Of a DNA stretch of 58,337 bases, positions 43,951 to 50,239 are shown piece after piece. The position numbers and the translations under genes are program-made. The stretch spans positions 1 through 58,337 of the forward strand of contig NZ_AZFQ01000049.1 of assembly GCF_001435195.1 (NCBI RefSeq). Reading direction: 5' to 3'. This DNA is from Liquorilactobacillus satsumensis DSM 16230 = JCM 12392. GTDB lineage: Bacteria > Bacillota > Bacilli > Lactobacillales > Lactobacillaceae. The notes under the pieces were generated by a model. That model was not told the DNA's origin, made no database searches, and saw nothing but the letters and a program-made list of their open reading frames with translations. The stretch's first letter is position 1. Each line of letters begins with the position of its first letter.

Positions 43951-45534
43951 GTGAGCAGAAAGAAAAACAAACAAAACCGGCATAAATTAATCGAATATGC
44001 CAATGGGCCTTCATTGGAGGAAATTAACGGCACCGTCACAGTCCCACGGGGAAAGGGCTTTTGGAAAACACTTTTCGCATATTCTGGACCTGGTGCTTTA
44101 GTCGCCGTTGGTTATATGGACCCAGGGAATTGGTCAACATCCATTACTGGTGGACAGAATTTCCAGTATCTTTTAATGTCCGTCATCTTGATTTCAAGTT
44201 TGATCGCGATGCTGCTGCAATACATGGCTGCCAAACTTGGTATCGTGAGCCAGATGGATCTTGCACAAGCCATTCGTGCACGCACAAGCAAGGGATTAGG
44301 CATTGTTTTATGGCTGTTAACTGAATTAGCCATTATGGCAACTGATATTGCCGAAGTTATTGGTGCCGCAATTGCACTTTATCTCTTATTTCATATTCCC
44401 TTGGTGATTGCCGTTTTCATAACCGTTTTTGATGTCTTGTTATTGCTCTTATTAACTAAAATTGGTTTTAGAAAAATTGAAGCCATTGTGGTCTGCTTAA
44501 TTTTGGTTATTCTTTTTATCTTCATCTATCAAGTAGCACTTTCAAATCCAGATTGGGCAAGTATGTTCAAAGGTTTTATTCCAACTGGAAAAACAATTGC
44601 CAGCTCACCTAGCGTGGGAGGGCAAACTCCTTTAACCGGCGCATTAGGAATTATCGGTGCGACTGTAATGCCGCATAATCTGTATCTGCACTCTGCAATC
44701 TCGCAAACCCGTAAAATTGATCATAGCGATGAAGAAGATGTCGCTCGCGCAGTCCGCTTTACAGCTTGGGATTCAAACATTCAGCTGACAGCTGCCTTCA
44801 TCGTAAATTCTTTATTGCTAATCATGGGGGTTGCTGTTTTCAAAACCGGCGCCGTCAAGGATCCCTCCTTCTTCGGTTTGTTCCATGCACTTTCCGATAC
44901 TTCGATGCTTAGTAATGGTATTTTGATTGAGGTTGCCCGTTCAGGAGTTCTTTCCACCTTGTTTGCGGTGGCATTGCTTGCTTCTGGTCAAAATTCAACT
45001 ATTACAGGAACCTTAACTGGTCAAGTTATTATGGAGGGCTTTGTCCATCTAAGAATGCCGCTTTGGTTACGTCGTTTAGTCACCCGCTTAATTTCTGTTG
45101 TCCCTGTTTTGATCTGTGTCATCTTGACGAGTGGAAAAAGCGACATTGAAGAACATACTGCCCTTAATACGTTGATGAACAATTCGCAAGTTTTCCTAGC
45201 CTTTGCGTTGCCATTTTCAATGCTGCCACTTTTGATGATGACCGACAGTCGAGCTGAGATGGGCGAACGCTTCAAAAATACATTGCTTATTAAAACCTTA
45301 GGCTGGATTTCCGTAATTGGACTGACTTATCTCAATATGACGGGGTTACCCGGACAAATCCAAGACTTTTTCGGTTCTAATGCTTCTAAGACTGAAATTG
45401 CACTGGCAAATGACATTGCCTATTTCTTAATCTTCTGTGTCCTTGCGTTACTGATCTGGACAGTCATTGACCTGTACCGCGGCAACAAACGTTTTGCTGC
45501 CGGTAAGACGGCTAAGCCCTTAGAGGATGAATAA
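43951..45534 (+). CDS. mntH: Nramp divalent metal transporter (MntH)
   Basis: This 527-residue proton-coupled Mn2+/Fe2+ importer has about 11 membrane segments. The metal-binding DPGN motif is in VGYMDPGNWSTSI (TM1) and MPHN in GATVMPHNLYLHSA (TM6), both intact. The frame opens with GTG at 43939, but AAAGGTGG overlaps that codon; the GTG at 43951 lies eight nt after the SD. Manganese is the likely cargo in lactobacilli, which accumulate it as an antioxidant. It is followed 41 nt later by uspA, an arrangement seen in relatives. A candidate metal-regulator site lies upstream. Confidence 0.94.
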   Translation: MSRKKNKQNRHKLIEYANGPSLEEINGTVTVPRGKGFWKTLFAYSGPGALVAVGYMDPGNWSTSITGGQNFQYLLMSVILISSLIAMLLQYMAAKLGIVSQMDLAQAIRARTSKGLGIVLWLLTELAIMATDIAEVIGAAIALYLLFHIPLVIAVFITVFDVLLLLLLTKIGFRKIEAIVVCLILVILFIFIYQVALSNPDWASMFKGFIPTGKTIASSPSVGGQTPLTGALGIIGATVMPHNLYLHSAISQTRKIDHSDEEDVARAVRFTAWDSNIQLTAAFIVNSLLLIMGVAVFKTGAVKDPSFFGLFHALSDTSMLSNGILIEVARSGVLSTLFAVALLASGQNSTITGTLTGQVIMEGFVHLRMPLWLRRLVTRLISVVPVLICVILTSGKSDIEEHTALNTLMNNSQVFLAFALPFSMLPLLMMTDSRAEMGERFKNTLLIKTLGWISVIGLTYLNMTGLPGQIQDFFGSNASKTEIALANDIAYFLIFCVLALLIWTVIDLYRGNKRFAAGKTAKPLEDE

Positions 45535-45575
45535 TTAGTTTGCAAATGATTTGAGCGAATGGAGATGTTGTACCA

Positions 45576-46004
45576 TTGAAAAATCTTAAAAAAATTCTAG
45601 TTGGTGTTGATGATTCTGCAGATGCGCTGTTAGCTTTTGATTATGCTATTCAACGTGCCAAAGAAGAACATGCTGAACTCATCATTACCTCTGTTCTGGA
45701 AAGCAATGAGCTAAGTGTTTATCAAGCAATGGATAAAGATTACATTCATGGCGAACGTTCAGAATTAGAAGAGCACATTTTAGATTATCGAAAACAGGCC
45801 TTGGAAGCCGGCGTCAGTGCTGTACGAACTATAATTGCTGAAGGAAATGCCGGTGAAGCGATCGTAAAAGATGTTATTCCTAATGTGAACCCCGACTTAT
45901 TAATCATCGGCTCTGCATCTAAAAAAGGAATTCGGCGTCACTTTGGCAGTCAGGCTGCATACATGGCAAAGTACGCTCCCATCTCTGTCTTAGTCGTAAG
46001 ATAA
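45576..46004 (+). CDS. Universal stress protein UspA family
   Basis: This 142-residue single-domain Usp has the early ILVGVDDSADALLAFDYA strand-helix. The ATP-binding loop appears as IIGSASKKGIRRHFGSQAAYMAKYAPISVLVVR, a G-x2-G-x9-G-S/T type motif. It is translated from TTG (GGAGA about ten nt upstream). It probably shares the mntH transcript and ends in a strong hairpin. Confidence 0.9.
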   Translation: MKNLKKILVGVDDSADALLAFDYAIQRAKEEHAELIITSVLESNELSVYQAMDKDYIHGERSELEEHILDYRKQALEAGVSAVRTIIAEGNAGEAIVKDVIPNVNPDLLIIGSASKKGIRRHFGSQAAYMAKYAPISVLVVR

Positions 46005-46025
46005 AACAGCGTGCTCATTTTAAAA

Positions 46026-46087
46026 GAAAAAAAGATTATGCAATTGCGAATATTATTTCGTCTAGAAATTGTGTAATCTTTTTTTTA
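46026..46087 (+). terminator. Terminator of mntH-uspA
   Basis: AAAAAAAGATTA and TAATCTTTTTTTT form the base of a hairpin with GCAATT/AATTG pairing above and a 20-nt loop. It ends in eight T. Confidence 0.7.
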
Positions 46088-46151
46088 ATAAACAGCCTTT
46101 CACTATGTTAGAATCAAGTGTAATAACTTTAAAAAAGGGAGTTAAAATTTT

Positions 46152-48137
46152 ATGAGCTTACTGAAACTCAGTAACATTCACAAGTCTTACTTTCTGGGGA
46201 AAGAAGAAAGCAAGGTTTTAAATGGAATTGATCTTGAGTTTAATTCTGGAGAATTTGTTTCAATCCTAGGAGAATCCGGTGGCGGGAAGTCAACCTTGAT
46301 GAATATTATTGGCGGACTTGACCGTGAATTTTCTGGGGAGTTACTTCTCAATAATGAAAAACTTGATCACCGAAAAGAAAAACAGCTAGATAACTACCGG
46401 CGAGGAACTATTGGTTATATCTATCAGTCATATAATCTTATCACCCACCTGACTGTTCTTGAAAACGTCATGGTGTCCCTTGATATGACGTCCCTTTCGC
46501 ACACCGAGAGAGTCGCACGAGCTAAGCAATTGCTTGAGCAGGTTGGTCTGGGTGAACATTTAAAGAAACATCCTAATCAGCTTTCTGGTGGTCAAAAACA
46601 GCGTGTTGCAATTGCACGTGCACTCGCAAGTGACCCAGAAATTATTTTAGCTGATGAACCTACAGGAGCTTTAGATTCCAAGAATACACAAGAAGTTCTG
46701 GCAATTTTGAAAAAGATTGCTGCTGATGGCAAACTTGTTATTGCGGTGACGCACTCACAGGAAGTTGCAAATCACGGTACGCGAATTATCCATCTTGTTG
46801 ACGGTCAGATTGATAGTGACGTTCGTTTAGGGGAACCTGATAGCCAAGACAAAACACCTGCAAAAATTGAGGCCCGCCCTTTACGTGCAGGTGCAAGTTA
46901 CCTTTCTGCTTTTAAACACCTGCTGTATAATTTCAAACAGAATTCATTGATTATTATTGGAACGGCTATCGGCATCTTTGCGGTACTGCTCTTTTCAGGA
47001 TTAGGTAATGGAATTAATTCATATATCCAAAATCAAGTCAATTCATTAGTAAATCCTCGATCAATGACTGTTTTAAGCAACCCTTCAGGCAAAAAGCTTT
47101 CAAATACAGAAGCACAGCAATCTATGCAAGAGTTCAGCCAAGATCCAACCAAATTTTTTATCTCGGATCAACAACTCACCCAGATAAAGAAAACCAAAGG
47201 CACCGCTTCAATTGAGCCAGGTTATCAGTTAGGGACCTACTCACTGAACTATCAAGGGAAAAATAGCAACTCGTCAGGAATCCAGAGCTACACTAAGGCA
47301 TTTGCTGATAATAACCTAAAAAATGGTAATTGGCCTAAAAGCAACGAAATTGTAATTTCCAAACAACAAGCTGTGACACTTTTAGGGAACAACAACTATC
47401 GTTCACTAATAGGTAAAAAGATCGGGGTTGTCATCAACTGGCTTTCCGCCCAAGATACACCCGTTCAAGTAAAAACTGACCTGACTGTTTCAGGAATTAC
47501 TGGTTCCAGCAGTGCCAGTGGGCAAGTTACCTTGCTTAATTACAGCAGTCTGCGTTCCTTGCTCAAAGATGCTGGGGCAAGAACCGAACCGAACTTTATT
47601 TCTGTCAACGCAAAAAATCTTGATAATGTAAACTCAGTTGCAAATAGTATTCGTAATCAAAAAATTAATGGCAAGCATGCCTTTGCAGTTATGACTGTGG
47701 GTGATTTGCTTAAAACCATTAACACCTATGTAAGTCTTGCATCAACGGTCTTGGCGGCAATCGCTGGTATCTCGCTTATCGTTTCAGTCCTCATGATTGT
47801 TGTTACAATGTACATGTCTGTAGCAGAGCGCACAAAAGAAATTGGAATCCTGCGTGCACTTGGAGAACGACGTAAGGATATTAGACGGCTCTTCACTGCA
47901 GAATCCTTAATGATTGGTTTCTTTTCAGCAATCTTTGCGCTCATAATTGCATGGCTTGCCAGTGCAGCACTTAATCACGCGCTCTATGGCTTAATCAAAT
48001 TTAACATTGTGCAGATCAACTTAAGCAACGTTATCTTCGCGATCTTAGTTTCACTGTTTATTTCGTTAATTGCGGCTCTCTTGCCTGCTCGGAAAGCTTC
48101 GCGTTTGAACCCGATCGAGGCTCTGTCTGCAGAATAA
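46152..48137 (+). CDS. MacB-like fused ABC ATPase-permease
   Basis: This 661-residue fusion has an ABC ATPase (residues 1-235) with Walker A GESGGGKSTLMN, signature LSGGQKQRVA and Walker B ILADEPTGALDS. The FtsX-type permease has one TM at about 270-290, a large extracellular domain (about 295-535) and three TMs near the C-terminus (VSLASTVLAAIAGISLIVSV, IGFFSAIFALIIAWLA, IFAILVSLFISLIAALLPA). This is MacB topology, in which mechanotransmission acts on extracellular substrates rather than classical transport. In Firmicutes such proteins often work in antimicrobial-peptide export or sensing, but no two-component system is adjacent. RBS AAAAGGGAG ten nt before ATG. Confidence 0.88.
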   Translation: MSLLKLSNIHKSYFLGKEESKVLNGIDLEFNSGEFVSILGESGGGKSTLMNIIGGLDREFSGELLLNNEKLDHRKEKQLDNYRRGTIGYIYQSYNLITHLTVLENVMVSLDMTSLSHTERVARAKQLLEQVGLGEHLKKHPNQLSGGQKQRVAIARALASDPEIILADEPTGALDSKNTQEVLAILKKIAADGKLVIAVTHSQEVANHGTRIIHLVDGQIDSDVRLGEPDSQDKTPAKIEARPLRAGASYLSAFKHLLYNFKQNSLIIIGTAIGIFAVLLFSGLGNGINSYIQNQVNSLVNPRSMTVLSNPSGKKLSNTEAQQSMQEFSQDPTKFFISDQQLTQIKKTKGTASIEPGYQLGTYSLNYQGKNSNSSGIQSYTKAFADNNLKNGNWPKSNEIVISKQQAVTLLGNNNYRSLIGKKIGVVINWLSAQDTPVQVKTDLTVSGITGSSSASGQVTLLNYSSLRSLLKDAGARTEPNFISVNAKNLDNVNSVANSIRNQKINGKHAFAVMTVGDLLKTINTYVSLASTVLAAIAGISLIVSVLMIVVTMYMSVAERTKEIGILRALGERRKDIRRLFTAESLMIGFFSAIFALIIAWLASAALNHALYGLIKFNIVQINLSNVIFAILVSLFISLIAALLPARKASRLNPIEALSAE

Positions 48138-48220
48138 AATAAACTGTTAAGTAATTCAGATAGGCAGCAATGTGCGTAATCAATGCTGTTTTTAAAGAAC
48201 TTTCACGTTAATGCATTACA

Positions 48221-48400
48221 AAAAAGAGAGTGTGACATAAGTCGGGAAAATTTGAGTACTAACTCGAAATTACGAACATAGCGAGTATTTTGCTAGGAGT
48301 AATTCGAAGTTAGACGGAGAATTTTGACTTATGGAACACGTTTATCCGGAGTAAAAGAGGGGCTATGACAAAATTTAACTTTTGTCACAGCCCTTTTTTG
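48221..48400 (+). repeat. Palindromic intergenic element, copy F
   Basis: A full-length plus-oriented copy: gagtgtgacataagtcggg, the imperfect palindrome around acatagcgagtattttgc, ttgacttatggaacacg and the hairpin. It lies between convergent genes (MacB-like and glsB). Confidence 0.95.
48360..48399 (+). terminator. Terminator hairpin of the MacB-like gene (in repeat F)
   Basis: GGGCTATGACAAAA pairs with TTTTGTCACAGCCC (one A-C mismatch) and six T follow. It lies about 220 nt past the stop. Confidence 0.65.
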
Positions 48401-48470
48401 TATGGATAACCATGTTTCAACAGTCAAGATTTTCAGTCTAACTCAAATTTTGACAATTTATGTCACCCGT
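48401..48470 (-). repeat. Internally deleted inverted remnant of the element (F')
   Basis: Directly after the copy F hairpin, ggataaccatgtttcaacag, tcaagattttcagtctaact and then caaattttgac...tatgtcac follow the order of a reverse-oriented copy with the palindrome centre missing. Confidence 0.6.
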
Positions 48471-48527
48471 TTTAATTTTTTTAATAATTATTATTTATCC
48501 AGCTTCGCATAACTTCTGCTGCTTCCG

Positions 48528-48773
48528 CTATTTTCCACGCGAAAGGATGAAAGACACAAGCCATACCAGAATCACAGCTCCAATTATTGAAGGAATGATT
48601 GCCATTCCGGCTAATTGTGGTCCCCATGAACCAAGGATCGCTTCCCCGATTGCGGATCCTACTAAACCAGCTATAATGTTACTGATCCAGCCCATTGACT
48701 TGCCTTTACTTGTGATTGCCCCTGCAATCGCACCTATAATTGCACCTATAATCAAGACCCATAACCAATGCAT
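48528..48773 (-). CDS. GlsB/YeaQ/YmgE-family membrane stress protein
   Basis: This 81-residue protein has three hydrophobic segments rich in Gly and small residues (LWVLIIGAIIGAIAGAITSK, WISNIIAGLVGSAIGEAIL, GAVILVWLVSFILS). These are typical of the transglycosylase-associated (GlsB/YeaQ/YmgE) family of general stress proteins. In lactic acid bacteria it is often near asp23-like genes; here it sits with csbD. RBS AGGGGG 11 nt before ATG. Confidence 0.9.
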   Translation of the reverse strand: MHWLWVLIIGAIIGAIAGAITSKGKSMGWISNIIAGLVGSAIGEAILGSWGPQLAGMAIIPSIIGAVILVWLVSFILSRGK

Positions 48774-48800
48774 ACTCTAATCCCCCTAATTTCATAAAAT

Positions 48801-48838
48801 AAACTGGCAATCTTCAAAAACGCAGATTGCTCAGTTTT
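48801..48838. terminator. Terminator between csbD and glsB
   Basis: AAACTG-GCAATCT and AGATTGC-CAGTTT form a 13-bp stem with a one-base bulge and a moderately T-rich minus-strand tail. It suggests csbD and glsB have separate transcripts. Confidence 0.6.
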
Positions 48839-48867
48839 AAAATTGACACATTTCAGTCAAAATAACC

Positions 48868-49077
48868 TTACTTTTTATCGATCTTTTTCTTTAGATCGTC
48901 GACGGTTTCTTTGACTGTGTCCTTAGCCTCTTCAAGTTTATCCTTAGCTTTGCCAAGAATTCCCTGTGCTTTTCCTTGGGCCTCACGTGTCTTGTCTCCA
49001 GTTGCCTTGCCCTCAACTTCTTTAGCTTTACCAGCAACCTGATCCTTTGTTCCCTCGACCTTGTTTTTTAAGCTCAT
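48868..49077 (-). CDS. CsbD-family stress protein
   Basis: This 69-residue, highly charged, Lys/Glu/Gly-rich protein (SLKNKVEGTKDQVAGKAKEV) is of the CsbD family. Members are induced by stress (SigB regulon in Bacillus); the molecular role is unknown. It has low hydrophobicity and probably amphipathic helices. A GTG six codons upstream (49095) is rejected because GGGAG lies between it and the ATG at 49077. Confidence 0.92.
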   Translation of the reverse strand: MSLKNKVEGTKDQVAGKAKEVEGKATGDKTREAQGKAQGILGKAKDKLEEAKDTVKETVDDLKKKIDKK

Positions 49078-49198
49078 CTTTGCATCTCCCTTCACTAATC
49101 ACCTATTCAGGACATCAAGCAGGATGTTCAAAAAAGTGAGCTAATTTCCTACAACTTTAGTTTAACAAAGCACAATATTTTAAGCAATTTTTCTGCTT

Positions 49199-49873
49199 TT
49201 AACTTTCAAACTCCTTCAAGTTATCTTTTGTAGCCGGTTGTACTTGTTCCAACTTGCCTTGCACCATTATTCGGTTAGTTTCACCAGTGGTTGCGGTCAA
49301 ACACGTCACGAGTGTCACCAGTTGCTGCTTTGGCACATCATCAATCCAGCTAACTTGATACTTATCAATCACTCTGCGCTCAACAATCCGATAACGATAA
49401 ACTTTTTTGCCGTCAGTCAGCAAAATCTCCATCCCTACTTTAGCTTTTGCGAGTGGAGAAAATAAAATATCAGGGTTGCTCATATGATGTCCTGCTAATG
49501 CGTAGTTTCCTGTTCCCATTTTTTCAGCTGGTTTCATTGTCCCAGCACCACGCAGCAAGTTTTCATTATTGATGCCATAAAAGATTGGTAAACGCATTCC
49601 AATTTGTGGAATAGCAATTTTACCGATCATGCCTCCTTGAGTTTGAGCTGCTTTACTTAAGGTCGAAAGATCTGCCGCTTTAACACTTTTAAAATCAAAG
49701 TTTCCTTTCTTACGCATTTTTTTACTAATACTTTGTGGCTTTTTTTTAAGTTGACTAGTTGCTATTTCGCGAATAACAAAAGTTTTAATCTGCTCGTTAA
49801 AAATCAAAGCAATTCCAACCAGCAGCAAGCTGACTGCCAGTGCCCTTAACAATATTTTTTTATATTTTTTCAA
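49199..49873 (-). CDS. srtA: Class A sortase
   Basis: This 224-residue membrane-anchored transpeptidase joins LPXTG proteins to the cell wall. It has an N-terminal TM (residues about 6-25) followed by a linker and the sortase barrel. The active-site residues are His129 in YALAGHHMSN, Cys191 in LVTLVTCLTATTG and Arg201 in ETNRIMVQG. The TTG start has GGGGA six nt upstream. It stands alone with no LPXTG protein in the window, so it is the housekeeping sortase. Confidence 0.94.
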   Translation of the reverse strand: MKKYKKILLRALAVSLLLVGIALIFNEQIKTFVIREIATSQLKKKPQSISKKMRKKGNFDFKSVKAADLSTLSKAAQTQGGMIGKIAIPQIGMRLPIFYGINNENLLRGAGTMKPAEKMGTGNYALAGHHMSNPDILFSPLAKAKVGMEILLTDGKKVYRYRIVERRVIDKYQVSWIDDVPKQQLVTLVTCLTATTGETNRIMVQGKLEQVQPATKDNLKEFES

Positions 49874-49939
49874 GTTACTTCCCCGCCCATCATAGACTTC
49901 CTACTCTTACCAGTATTGTCGCACAAAAAAATATTTTTA

Positions 49940-50213
49940 ACAAAAAAAGAGAGGGACAAAGAGCGTTTAGTTGGCTGTCTTTTGGTGCACATTTCAGCAC
50001 TAGCTGTTTGGAAACAAAGAACACCAAAAAACAGGGCGCGCTTTTTGCCCCAAATCCACAACATTATCCGAATTTCCCTAAAAGCTCTTATGCTACTTGC
50101 CAACTGTTCTCAGAATCTGTTGCTAAGTAGTCGATCTTTGCATCTTAGGACTGCTAGAAAGAACACATAAAAAAGCCGCAACACTTAACTTGTTCAGTCT
50201 CAGTGCTGCGCTC
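49940..50213 (+). ncRNA. Candidate structured non-coding RNA
   Basis: This 366-nt gap has no supported gene but is rich in nested complementarity on the plus strand. (1) CTGT-TTTTGGTG (49975-49987) pairs with CACCAAAA-ACAG (50022-50034), 12 bp with one mismatch. It encloses CAGC-ACTA-GCTG (49995-50006) and TTTG-GAAA-CAAA (50007-50018), a GNRA-capped stem, forming a three-way junction. (2) GGGC...GCCC (50034-50050). (3) CTACTT-GCCAAC pairs with GTTGC-AAGTAG (50093-50130). (4) AGTC...GACT (50127-50152). (5) A terminator at 50175-50211. The promoter is weak (TTGTCG near 49917). It could also be read on the minus strand as part of the srtA leader. Confidence 0.3.
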
Positions 50214-50219
50214 TTTTTT
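50169..50219. terminator. Bidirectional terminator after the P-type ATPase
   Basis: GCCGCAACACT and AGTGCTGCGC form a stem of about nine pairs, flanked by six A and six T. On the minus strand it ends the ATPase transcript; on the plus strand it would end the candidate RNA. Confidence 0.75.
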
Positions 50220-50239
50220 ATGATATTTTTATTACCAGA

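Noticed and set aside
37971-48470. Repeat copies as insertion sequences
   Set aside because: They carry no ORF and are under 200 bp; at most they are non-autonomous elements.
49870-50170. ORFs on both strands in the gap between srtA and the P-type ATPase
   Set aside because: No SD, composition unlike real proteins, and they coincide with stem-forming sequence.
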